This document shows, in pieces, positions 40,438-57,727 of a stretch of DNA of 64,000 nucleotides. The number at the start of each line of letters is the position of its first letter. Position 1 is the first letter of the stretch. The notes below the pieces were generated by a model. The model ran no database searches. It saw only the letters and a list, made by a program, of their open reading frames with translations, and was not told where the DNA came from. The DNA is taken from assembly GCA_019096065.1 (NCBI GenBank), contig JAGUCH010000005.1, positions 2,790,001 to 2,854,000 on the forward strand, in the 5' to 3' direction. The stretch comes from Paracyclopina nana (taxonomy: Eukaryota; Arthropoda; Copepoda; Cyclopoida; Cyclopettidae). The position numbers and the translations under genes are program-made.

Positions 40438-43400
40438 TCGGCAGCTAGCGCTTTGCAGGGTTGTGAAAACATCTGGCCAAATCATGAATTATGAGGAAGG
40501 AACGAACCACTTGAAAATGAATCCTTTGTGCCAAGCACTGATTTATGTGGAACAAATTGTGGATTTAATCCAGACCTGAAAAGCAAGCTTCATGGCTTAA
40601 AAACCGAGGAGCAGCTGTCAAAACTCGCTATTTTTCTGCCAGCGCCCAAGTTGGCTGCGCTGCTACAAAAATTGGTGATTTGCCAGATATGCTGATGGTC
40701 AGTTTAGATATGTAAAGGAAAGACCAAAGTCCAGATGTTGAGCCGAGGAAATATGTTACTTTTCTCCAGAAAAGTCTCTCCACACAGTCGCAATTATTTC
40801 TAGCCTCACGGTTTTTTTACTTTTCTTGCTAGCTCAGCAACTTAATTGTGTGATCAAACAATTACACAGTGGCTCATTTCTCAAAGGTGAAATGAGCAAG
40901 AAGAGCCCGTGGTGGATTTTTTGCCTGCTACTGGCAGCTCTATCCAGCATTTTTAGCTGGCTATCTAATACCAACAGCTATGGCTCCTTAGGGACAGCCA
41001 AATAGTTGTTGGCCAATAAAGCGCCATCTTCTTCTCATCCTGGCCAGCGGAGAAAAATCGCCTTACACAAAATACTACAATATGTGGAAGCAACGTGCTC
41101 CTTTATCAGATCGGCATCTAAATTGGGGCAATACCATGAACTAAAGCAGTACTGCTCCTCACAGCCTGCTATCCCTACTCTGCATACACGATCAAATTTG
41201 TTGTAGTACTATATGTGGTTGCAAAAGCAATGTATTCTGCGCAAGAAATTGAGTAATTTGCATTATCCAAGCAAGCTGCTCTTGAAAGGGGCACAAGTTG
41301 ACAATCCCAAGCTAAGTACAATTGTGTAGCTTTTCTTTCTTATTTTTAGGGCAGAACCATTCTTTTTAAGTCACCTTGTTGCTCGCAAGGCGTGAGCTGC
41401 TCACCGCAAAGTGTGCCATCCGTGTGGGACTAGCTGATTGCAATAACTGAGCCAACTTTGAGCCAGCTCCTAAGCACTTTCCGAAAGTTTGCACCCAAGA
41501 AAGGGAAGTTTAGCAATTAGAGAGGACTGTCATTGTCTGCGTAGTGCACTGTGGCTTGCAGGAAGAGACTTTCTGACAATTACTGGCTAAATATGCGTGG
41601 CACGTGAGGAGCACAGTTGACCGGATTCACGCGCCCAATTGATCCTTTAATAATCTTGGTCGTAGGAGTTTTGCGTGTAAATGTGCTCAGGAAATAGAGT
41701 CCTTCGTTCGGGCTGACACCTCATAATAAAGATATGGCCACTGGCATCTTGCGCGCCAGAATTGGGATCAAAAGTTTCAGAGCAAACAAGCTGGGGATGA
41801 TGTGTGTCAACCTTTTGCTACTTTTTCTCTCTCTCTCGCCTATCAATGCTCTAGAAGTTGGCCTGGAGGTGTTTCCGGGATCCCATTGCTTGCTTTCTTT
41901 CATATGAGAGTCTGCCATATCATCCTCAAAAAGAGGAGCCCAACTTATATGCTGTTTTTTGGTCTGGTAGCTCCCATAGCACATCTCTCAAAAACGGGAG
42001 CGCAGGGTGGATCACAATTGTTTTCCCCTTTCAATTCACTTATAAACTTGTGAATAAACCATAAACGTAATAAGCTAATGATCATAATAGATAATGAGCT
42101 AAAACACAAAGCAATGGCAGATATTGTTTAAAATATTGCTAGTTTATTTTAGGCATAAATACTAAAACTTGTTGACCAGGTTGATTCAGCACATCACCCT
42201 GTTGAGATGCGATTTAGAAAGCAGCTCCCAAACGTAAGTGTCCTCTCGAAAACGAGGTTGTGTATTTACACAGCCATAGCTCCATAGGAAGGAACGCGAG
42301 CGGTGCGAAAATGATTTTTTTCGCCGGAAAATATATGATGAATGCCCCAAGGGAGCTGACAAACGTGAGAGCCATATCTCAAGTGGGTTTGATGATTTGC
42401 CTTTAGCGTTGATGGTGCCACAAGTTCCTGACAAAAAATATTAACCTGACTGTTGATTTTCCTGGAGACAGCAAAAAAGATAGGCTTTTTTCTGCTCCTC
42501 CATGCGCAGCAGTCTGTCTCCTGGTTTTTCAGTATAGATGATATGCTGGTAATGATGTTGGCATCTGGTGACTGATGGAAGACCAAAGATATGACGTCTT
42601 CGGAATAGCAGATTTGATGGCCGAACACTTACGTAGATCACGTGTGGACACTTTTTGTCCATCCTCCCTTGCCATCCAGATATTGTCCAACTTTTCAGAC
42701 GAAAATGACTTCGTGGGTCATTTTGACTGATGGCTAGGTTTTTCTCATCTTCTCACCATAGCCTTTTTCCTCATATTTATTTATCATGGGGAGGGTAGAT
42801 TTTCAGCAAAGAGGCTGTAGTTTCTTCGTAATACTTTAGTGAAGAAAAGCTGAAGACAAATCTTGAGCTCCGTGTCGAAGAAAGAAAAATGTCAAAGGTC
42901 CGTCTCATTTCCTTAAACTTCAAATTGATCAGCAATTATGATGAAATGAACATGATTGAATGATCCATATTCCCATTTTTGTTGCCTTTTTGCGTTGATC
43001 TTTTTAGAATAGGCAATTGAATGGTGGTGGGACCTTGTGAGTGTTTGATCTTCTTTGGACTTATAAGAGGGGGATTTCGAGCTGCGAGAGTACATGAGTT
43101 GTCACATGATTCAAAGTAGGGTGCCTTGATGCACTTTATTTTTATAGTTAAGTTAGAGGAGTGAGCAACATCTGCGAGTTGAAAACCTCAATAAGTTGAC
43201 AAGGAGGCTTGCAGCTCGGCATTTGAGGTGCAAACGAGCGCTATAAATCAAGTTTTTGATCCAGAGTCTCTCTCCACTGTTCAAACTTTGATTTTTACAA
43301 AAACTCGTGACCAGACTCAGGAAACTTAGATAATATTGGGCAAAAGGGATAAATGGTGTGGAACTTGTTTTGTTCCGCCTATTATTAAGATAATCTTTGT

Positions 43401-46104
43401 GTGAACCGCACAAAAGCTGTGTGCGTTATTCGCAACAAAAGTGGAACAACAAACGATGATCCAGTCAAAAAGTCATTGGCATCTATTTCCCCACGCGGAG
43501 CAGATTTACAGTTTATTTTTGTGCTGCAAGAATTGTGCACAGTATAATGTCACAACGCATGGCAGCAGCCTCATTCTTGGAAGAGTATGAGCTAAAATAA
43601 TGCTACAACGTAGATACACAGTCCGAATTCAACTTCAGCCGCGATTTGAGCCGCAACGTGAAACATTTTGATGAAGATGAACAGAGAACAACGTTTTTCT
43701 TCTATCATCACCTTGGGTGAAACGTGGAGTAATAATCCGTTGCAAACATTGACCATAACATACAAAAATGGGAGAATATGAGCCATGTTACCTAACACAA
43801 TGAAATAAAAGTTTTATGGCTGAAGTTCCAACAGTGCTCTCTCTCAAAGCAGCAGCCCCTCGAAAAAAAGTGAAGAAGAAGAAGATGACACGTTGCCTCC
43901 ACACATTTAATGTACTGATGCAACAAATGTCCATGTGACGAAAGAAATACGACTTTTATCCTGGCCAGAAAAATAATAATAACAGCATTAATGAAGCCAA
44001 CACATCTGTCAACCCTAGGAGCTAAAAAACATCAGTCATGGGAACCACTCAGTGTAGCAAATCCCAGTTGTTTGCTATGTACTCAAGTGCTCTTCGATAT
44101 CTCGTAATTGAAGCATCATAGCTGTTGTCAGTACTTATGTGCAAGGTACTCACATGTATACATAATATAGTAAATACCCCTAGCCGAGTAGCCGACACAC
44201 AACAACTCTATTTCCTCACTAATGATGCGAGAAGAAAAATTGCAAATTCCCCATTTTCTAGGAACCATCATCGTTATAGTCATCAGCATCATAGCTAGCA
44301 GCAGCAGTGCATTCTACGCGACATGGGGCACACAGCAGTTAATTTTTTCTAGTGGGCGGATAATTAGCGAACTACATATTATACTAGCAAGTATGTTGGT
44401 GAAACTGTCAACGGTGGCTGTTATCATGACAATTTGGCCTTGCCTGCACCGAGGATTGTGTTTCAGCTTTGGAATTCATTGGAGGCTAACAAGATAACGT
44501 GTGGGGGAGGTAAAGCTAGACAATGAATAAGATGAAAAAAATATTGCTTTGGATGCTAGAGATGAATATGGTGGTGCCTTATCTGTGCGCTGCATCCTGC
44601 CAAAAGAGGATGACAAAGTGTGACAAAGCTCCGTTCAATTATGATCATAAATGGAAGCACGCGAGAGTCAATGTCTGTGCATGCTGTAATACCGCAAGAT
44701 CAATACATATTTGCTGTATGCTACTGATGCTGCGCTGTGAGAACTGGATCAATTTTGAAACAGGTTCAGTGTAAACAGCACATGTGCATAGAAATTTTCT
44801 CAGGATTTCGCGCTCCCCCAAATACTCCTTCTTGCAAGCCTGACTTAACTAACTAAGCTGGGTGGCATGACAAACATCAACAAGTCAGTTGTGGTGACAT
44901 TTTTGCAAAATCAGTAAGCTAGGAAGATACATCATCCCATCTACTTCAGTGTATAGTATGCTTACTTGTAGGGGTGGTAAACGAGCTATGAAAATGGAAA
45001 CTTGGCACCCATGAAGGATTGGTAGTCATCCCAGTTTCGTAGTTGTTTTCTCCATGCCCACATGTTGTTGAGAGCAGGAGTTATTGATGACCTGCATCAA
45101 TGAGGACAAACAAGAGAAGCCAAACACTGAACAACCAGGGCTCCTCCTTCCGTTTTTAAGCGATGAACAAACCCACGAACACTTAACGGCACAATAGAAG
45201 TCTAGAACACGAGACTTTTAAAATCAAAACAAACTTTCGGCGGTTCGAACGTTTATGTCAAGCTGTCAGTGATTTCGGACAGGCCTAGTAAAAATAATAC
45301 TCAAGTTGAAGTCATCTAGATATTTTTTCTCGGTAAGACTTCATTTCTAAGGAACCAATGGAAAAAAATGGCCTTTAGCGAAGGAAAATACAGAAAAAGT
45401 TGGAAATAGGTATGTTTTTGAGCCCGTAATTTTCACGCTCGACTTTCTCGGCAAGTTGATGCTGTTCTCAGCTGAGGCTGCTCAGTTTCAGTAGAGAAAT
45501 AGAAGTAAAATCAAGAAAATGATCGCACCGCCGTCACCACATATGCTCAGTCATGCAAAGGTGCTTTGATCTTGAGGTGTCAGCAGAGGAAAATTGCTAT
45601 CATCCATCCATCTTGCTCCATGGTCACTTCTTTCTTCCATTTCAAATGGTGTGCATTCCTGACAGGAAGAGGAATTTAAAATGTTCACTGGTGCGGCAAT
45701 TTCCATCAGGGCGTGACTCTCAACCATTACTGGCTTTCACCCGAAAAGAGAAAAAATCTCGGAGAAAACAATGCAACTGCTGCATAATAAAGCCAAACGA
45801 CTAGGACTATATAGAGCAATCATTTGGTCTGTGAGTGCTCATCAATCAACATCCTTCACAAGCAGAGGAGAAAGATATCTTTGGTGCAAACCTTTCATCC
45901 TTCTCTGATGTTGACAATCAGATATCCTAGCAAGCTTCGTATTTTTGTCGAAATATGAGAGAAATATTTATGCTTGTCATTTCTGAAATTAATGAGCCCG
46001 ACAAAGTGGTTAAGGCAAGTCGTGTACAGCAGTAATTTTCACATGTGTGCCTTATTAAGCTCATCTATGCATGCTAATTCACTCCTCCTCCCCCAAAACA
46101 CTGT

Positions 46105-46123
46105 ACACACACGCGCGCGCGCG
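46105..46123. repeat. (AC)n(GC)n alternating purine-pyrimidine run
   Basis: AC repeats passing directly into CG repeats, a sequence type able to adopt Z-DNA. Confidence 0.8.
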
Positions 46124-49100
46124 TCTGCTTTATTTATAGGAAGTTTTAAAGTCATATTTGCGCTGCTCCCCATTTCTTGACCTCTGTGCTAGAACCGGTA
46201 TTGAAGTTCTATGCTTATCAACAGAGAGCAGCAAGGAGAAGGCAATTAAAGAGGCACTCAGCCATTAAATCAAGTAGCTTTTTTTAAAGCTACCCCAGCT
46301 CACGCAATAATAATCACACACATGTTAGCAATCTCTAAAACGTCAGAATCTGTGGAAGTTGATTGGTTGACATTGTTTGCGCCAGCTTCATCACATTTCA
46401 TAGCTGCAAAGTCTTCAATGTGGAGCTGATGATGATTCATATAAGAACACTTGGGAGATTAGGGACTGACCCCTACACTTGTCATCTTATTTGAAGCAAT
46501 TTCAACTTCAAAACAAAGATAATAGACAGTTTATAGGCGTTTTTAGCTGCATGTCACTGCACTGCTTCAGTGGTGGCCCTGCTGTTTGAAAAGTTATTGA
46601 CTAGCTCGTTAAAATGATACATCTACCACTTGCCACGATGAGTAGAAGGACAACAAAACTCACAAAAAGTTGAGCTGGCTTCGCACACGTGATTGAAATG
46701 TGAGAACTGGATATAAACTTCTAGAGAAATAGTACTTTGTTGAAGGTGACAACTTCTTCATTTGCTCCAACAAGATTTATCATGTAAACTAAAATTTCCC
46801 CTCAGAAAGGAGGAGGAGAATGATTTGTGAAGATGACGGACATGTTTAATCATCTTTGCCGCCTGTTTCAGCTTTAGCAAATCCTTTTAAACAAAAGTGG
46901 TTTTCTTGGCATCCAAGCATGACCCCATTCTTTTCCTCGTTGCCAAGACTGTGGGAACTTTAACTCGGATATGGAATCGCTACGAGTTGATACAAATGAG
47001 AGACACACCCACGGCTATTATACATGGACAGCCCTAATAAATATTCATTTGCCTTTCCCAATCATTACAGAGAGGTCAATTCAAAGTGTACTTTTGTGAG
47101 ACAGCACAAATTAAAGAATATGTAGCATACACTAGCCGCCGAGTGTTTGAGTGTGTCTGCAGTTGTTTTTGCTATAATTGATAAGATGAGTGAAATATTT
47201 ATTTGAGGGAGGATGAGGAAAAATGCTGCTTGTTCTTTTAAAAAAAGGCGTTTTCCCAGAGTGCCAGACCTTATAAGTGGTATATTCCTTTGGTGTGGTG
47301 TATTATAATTCCCACAGCGCTTAATGAATTTTGGGAATTGGCTTTTTGGCACTGCTGCTCGCAGAAATGTGTTTTTCTTAAGAGTTTTATAGGTGGTGTC
47401 TGGTTTCTCAGACACTTTTCGTCCAGATTTCGGCTATACTACATTTACGTATTGTGTGTAAGCTGCTCGCTTGAGCTCTTATCAGCAATTTTAGCCCGAA
47501 TGTCCGTCTCATAGAAGAAATGCTGCTGCAATGATATGGTGACAGGTTGACACTCCTTCACCACTTTTTTGGACATCATCCTCACTCGTCCTGAGCCCGA
47601 AATTGGCGCCAGCTCTTGACGTCGTCACACACACCAGCCGGAATATTATTGTATTATCTTTGTTATTTTTGTCTCTGCTGCGACAGAAAATTGAACATGA
47701 ACCCTTATTGCAATTTGGCTCGCGCGAGGGCCGCAATTCCCTGCCAAAGGAGATCGAGGTGTCAATTATTGGGACCGGTAATGCATTTACTGGCCCTGGA
47801 TAGACTATAGAAATGAGATTGGGATGACAGCAGGTTTCAAGGCAAATCTGATTACAGACACGCCTCCTAATACTCCGAATACAGGATCCTCCCCAAAAGC
47901 TCAAGTTGTTTACTTTCTTGTTGTGGCATCTGTGATTAAAAAAGGTTGCCAGCTCGATCCCTCTGTACTAACTAGAAAGCAATCTTGGGATGCTTTGACA
48001 GGTGGTCGACAGGCATGACTGAAGGACATTTGTGGACGCGAAGAGAATGCATCGTTTTTTCCAGATATGTCACGCCTGCCAGGTCTTATTTCCTTGCACC
48101 ACCATAATGGTGAAGAAGAAGGAGCATCATAAAGCGTAGTCAATGGCATCAGTTCCTGTGGGATCGAAGACAATGCATCATTTGCGCCGACGAATGCCTG
48201 TGACAGGGCTCTCTCTTATCAGGCCACCGTTTGTCTTGATCAAGCCAATCCTCAGGAGGCAACGTGGGCAATTTCTCTTCTTCGGGATCCTGAGCTGGTG
48301 CCACTGGCTCAACTCCTGTGCACTGAGTATCACATAAAGCACAGAGTTGGTCCGAAATGTAGTGCTGTACAAAAAGTGCAATACACTAAGTATTTGGTGC
48401 AAGTAACTTTCACTGACTTTCCTCCTGGATGGCGCAACAAATTACAAATGTGCTCATAAATAACATTTTGGCCAATTTGGCACCAACCCTAGCTAACTTC
48501 TCGGAGCATCATTTCTCATGACAGTCCAAGTTGACTGATGTTGCTGGCCGGCTCCTGTTGATCCTCAGGCTCAAGAGCGGTATCAAATGATATCAGGTCT
48601 TGCAGTCATTTCCCCAAGGATGATAATGGTCATCATCCTGGGTATAGCAGCGTATATGGGCTGGAATATTATATGCATAGCTACGTTCACTGCTCACGTA
48701 GATTGACTAATGGTTGGGACACGCATTTTCCTCCGGGAATAACAAACGGATCATTTACCATGTACAATTTTGCTCCTTATCTTGATCCTCCAATGTACTA
48801 CAGAATATTGCTGCATTGGAAAATTGGGAGTGCGCGTGGTGCTGCCGTTGATTGAGACCACAAAGATCTGTCAGAATTTCCGCCTATCTCCCACGCTTCA
48901 TCTCGGAGAGCGAGCGTGCTTCATACTGGCCAACTGTTTATTGATTCAACGCGATGTCAACCCTTGATACATTCATTTAGAGCTGAGCTTTGCCGAACTT
49001 CACTGCTTAGGGCTTCCACAAACCGAGAACACACAGTATTGCATTAGCCTTAAAGTAAATGCAAAGCACAATGATTTAAGTTCAATATCAAAGATTACAA

Positions 49101-50360
49101 TTTAGTTAAAAGCTGACCTCTTCAAATTATGTATTCCGGCTGTATTGACGCCCTAAAACAGAGAAAAGTGTGTACGTACGCCAGGATAATCAGCGTGAGC
49201 CGATATTGCCCAAAACAACATCCGTCTAGCTAAGCAGTCATTGCTCACAATTGTCACACGTGCGCTTGACAGACAACTTTTGGCCATAATCGAATCTCCA
49301 TGAATGTAATCACCTAGCGTTTTCTTGGGCAATATCATTAGAAGCAGTAGATGTGCTCTGGAACCTCTCGGAGCTCATCAGAGGTTCAGCCAGCAGCTCC
49401 CTGATGGCGAAGGCGGTATTTTCCAAGATCCCCTGGCTTGATGAGAAAGAGATAGGACGAGGGACGAGCCAGGAAGGCTTCTGGGATTCAGGATCGAGAA
49501 GACATGCTTGTTGATTGAATCAAGAGAGTGACAAATAACAGAAGAAGAAGAACGAGATGAGAAAGAAGGGAAAACAATGGAGGAAAGGCTAAATTATTAC
49601 AGCTCATCAACTGTATTACACATGTACATCGCACAGTATTATGTTTCACAAGAATGCTGTATTTCTTCTTGCATACAGCCGATCTTGCGCAACGCCATTA
49701 TTATTTGAGTGCGCTCAATTTGTGCAGCCCTATTTCGCAATCTAGTTGAAAAAAAGTTTTTTTCAGAGAAAACACTATTATTGCTTTATTGCGTTTTTGA
49801 TTGCATCAAATTACTAGGAAAACTCACTTTAATGGCAAGCACTGCTCCAGTTTTTTCCAGAGCGCAGACAGGTTTTTTTGCTGCCAATCAGTCTGGAACA
49901 GGGAGGCTCAAAAGTATCGCATTGTGGCGCTTCATTACATTTAGTTATATACTATATATCATTAAAAATTACTTTAGAGGAGGAAGAAGCATTTTGTCTG
50001 CTTTACCAGAATAGCACCAGGATATACGATCAGGGAGGGTGATAAAACAAGTTGCCTGAGAAGCTCGTAGGAGAAATTGGGGCCAAAAACAACAGTTGGC
50101 TTTCACCTACAATTTATGGCAGGGAAATATTGAAGCAGTCAGTCCTGAGATTCTGCCCCAACGGTTTTTCCCCTCAAGAAGAAATTGTCACATGTGAAAA
50201 ATGTAACAACCTGGCCATGCTAAACCTGCACATTTCAAAGTTCTCGGACAACGACATCCACAGGAGTCACAGGATGTGTGACACCGACTGCGACTTATCC
50301 ACTGTGGGGCGAACGCCTATGCAAAAAAACTACAACCAGTAAATTACTTTCTGGTTAGAC

Positions 50361-50376
50361 AAAAAAAAAAAAAAAA
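50361..50376. repeat. Poly(A) homopolymer, 16 nt
   Basis: Uninterrupted A run; no target-site duplication or recognisable retrosequence seen next to it. Confidence 0.85.
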
Positions 50377-51196
50377 TAGCGTGACAGCTGCGTGCGGGTA
50401 AATCGATCGCGTTTTTTATGAATAGCTCGCAGTGAGGAGAGCACATGCATGTTTCGTTGGATAGCTGGCTTAGGTGCAAAATGGCCAATGGGAACACCGG
50501 CTCATTTGTGTCATTTCCGAACTTGTCGTAATTGAGGGTCGTTTTCCAAAGCTCCAACTGATTTTACCACCTCAGCTCGCAGAGGAACCGGGGCAATAGC
50601 TGTTAGAGTAATTCCCCCAAAAAATGATGCCATTTCCACCACTGATTGACAAATGGGGATTTCTCGACGCGTTTGCAATCTGCCAGTATTTGTATTAGGT
50701 GTATTTTCAGTCATTAGTGTGGTCAAAATACTATTTACGTGTTTGTTGACTTCCTATTGCAATTTGTCACCATCACTTTCCGTGTTGACGATGTGCAACT
50801 TGAGACCTTTCGCGCACTGAGCTTTTGCTCGCAACCTTGCAGTATTAAATAGCTTTCTAGCTGCTAAAAGAGAAAGTTGCCTCAGCCAACAAGCGTCTCC
50901 TTTTATTATGGAGGTAGTATGGTACCTTTATGGCCGTCGGTGGATTATCCTCGAGGAATTTCTCTTTGCCTTCTCTGCATGCTTGCGCCTATAGGACCTC
51001 CGAAGGGGAAACCTGTTGAATAAACCTGCGAAATCAACAGGTATGAGTACCTTGTGCGAGAAAAAAATGTAGCCAAATCATTTAACAGTTCAGGAAAGTG
51101 AACTAAAAATAGTCCCTTTCAAATCAGCCATTAACGATGTAATGCATCATAAATTAAAATTTAACAATCAAATATGGTTTTATTGAATTGCATTCC

Positions 51197-51216
51197 AAAA
51201 AAAAAAAAAAAAAAAA
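51197..51216. repeat. Poly(A) homopolymer, 20 nt
   Basis: Uninterrupted A run; no flanking retrosequence recognised. Confidence 0.85.
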
Positions 51217-51619
51217 CTCGGACACGAGTAGCTCCACATATATAAAATTTCCATAATCAATAGATCACAGTGATCCATTTTCCAGCAGCATTTTTGTGTC
51301 AATTAGGAGCATCATCGGTGAGTGTATATATACGCACGGTTCACATTTTGAATGTATTATTCATCGAGCCAAAAACCTTTTTCAGACCGCACTTTAATGG
51401 ACTCAATCTGCTTCTGCTCTCATTTCCCATCATCAATTGAGGAGTTGACCCCGCGAGCCTTTAATGGTGATGAATCGAGTTCAATGATCTTGTGTGAAAA
51501 ATCAATGAGTCGTCATTGAGGAAGGAAATTGTCATAATGGCATCATCATCGATCGGCTGAATTAACCACAGTCATCACAATTATAATGAAAGCTGCGTGA
51601 GCTCTATGGGATGATGATG

Positions 51620-52013
51620 CTACTACGGCCGCGCTGCAAACTGCGTGAACCGCGCTTCGCTCCGCGATTCCCCGATGACGGAAAAGCAGGGGGAAAACAG
51701 GAGCGTAGCGGTGGTGGCGGATATGTGAAGAACCGCTCGCGCTTACAACTAAAATACGAACAATACTTGTTCTAGTACTATTTCGCTAACCCTCGAAGTT
51801 GCTAGTGTCATGTGAAACATCGATCAGATCACATGCAGAAGCAAAAGCAGCCCACAACCGACGATCACGACCACAGCAGAGGCCAATAACAGCTTTAATA
51901 TTGTTCCATTCGTCCACGCGGCGATCTACCTGCTCCTCCTCCCCCGTCATCAACTTACCTGAACAGGAGAGGAGCGCTTGAAGGGACTCTGGCTCCGCCT
52001 AGAATCATGCAAA
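51620..52013 (+). promoter_or_regulatory. Probable zfh1 promoter / 5' UTR region
   Basis: GC- and CpG-richer than the desert before it and directly adjacent to the first coding exon. The reading frame runs back from the ATG at 52014 for at least 12 codons without another ATG. No TATA box or initiator can be assigned with confidence. Confidence 0.35.
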
Positions 52014-56593
<4,580 letters not shown>

Positions 56594-56634
56594 AGAAAAA
56601 AAAACATCACAATCCCGCCTCAAACTATCTACAT

Positions 56635-56668
56635 TTATTATTATTATTATTATTGATTATTGATTATT
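56635..56668. repeat. (TTA/ATT)n microsatellite in the zfh1 3' UTR
   Basis: TTA trinucleotide run followed by two GATTATT units, about 40 nt after the stop codon. Confidence 0.85.
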
Positions 56669-57721
56669 AGTGCCCATTTTTTGCTCAGAGCAACTGCATT
56701 TAATGTACCGCAGGAATACTCATTATATTGTTACTCTCTTTAGTAGTAGATTGGCTCCAGGCTTCCTAGACATTTCCTCCTTTATGTACATACTTTTGAA
56801 CCTTTATTTTTGAGCTTAGTTATTATTATCATTATTTTTGTACAAGATGATGCAGCATAGCTACAGTACAGCACAGTAGGACTACACTAAATAACGCGAG
56901 TATGATTTGCTGGTCGTCCTTTCCAGGAACTTTCAAGGAAGATTTAAATATTAGGCGATTTAATAACCATGAAAAAATATACAGAGCAGATGGCTTTCAC
57001 TCACTCACACTTTGGGAAATTGCAATGCAACCTTTTTTTCTTGGGCGACGCTGGGCTCTTCTCACAGTGTCTCAGTACAGCGCGAAGAAAAAAGTTTTGC
57101 CCCGCATGAAAGAAGTGGCTTTCCAACAAACAAATATTGAGCTGATGCAGAAATACGAAATAATGCACTCTGGGGCTTGCTTCTTAATTTTGACATCCCT
57201 TAAAAGTGCTCCACTTTACACCATCCTTCTAGAAAATCAACAGCTTTCAAATTTTAATTAGAATCTCCCAATGCAGCATTAGCCCTCTCCATAGTACATG
57301 CAGCCCCCGAGTGCATGGGACAAAAAAAAGGAAAAACTTTCGTCTTCTCCCTACATTCATACATACTTATACTATCTCTCTCTCAAAGCTTTCAACTTTA
57401 GAGGCTTTCTTTCCTCCCGATACATACTACATAGCATATATGTCCTCACTAGTTAGCATAAGATTAGGTGATGACCAAAATTGTCTCGCGCCGACTCTCA
57501 CACAAAAAGAGCATTCCTTTGTGATAAAACGATAATAATTACGATTCAGCTACAACTACTACGTTCTGCTACTGCTCTGTACGAAGATCATGCTTTTTTC
57601 CTGCTCTATATATAACTATGGTAATGAGACTGTTGTTATTACTTTCATCCATTATTCCTACATACTACAACTACTTCTATGAAAATTGCTGAGAATGTGT
57701 ATACATGAAATCGAGCGTGTA

Positions 57722-57727
57722 AATAAA
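57722..57727 (+). promoter_or_regulatory. Candidate polyadenylation signal for zfh1
   Basis: First canonical AATAAA found after the zfh1 stop; implies a 3' UTR of about 1.15 kb. Confidence 0.4.

Larger units (their letters stand above)
36083..52013. other. 16 kb gene desert upstream of zfh1
   Basis: I find no spliced or unspliced frame with recognisable protein features across this block. The open frames present are short, start mostly at non-ATG codons, and have no plausible splice partners. No match to the conserved arthropod microRNAs I could recall was seen. It contains microsatellites and homopolymers (40421-40437, 46105-46123, 50361-50376, 51197-51216), several short hairpins, and a GC-richer stretch at about 51620-52010 next to the zfh1 start. 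The position suggests enhancers and possibly distal zfh1 promoters, but that is inference. Confidence 0.4.

Noticed and set aside
45240..45250. tRNA T-loop-like GGTTCGAAC
   Set aside because: No paired stems or cloverleaf around it.
51197..51216. Poly(A) run as the tail of a retroposed gene copy
   Set aside because: No upstream gene-like sequence and no flanking direct repeats.
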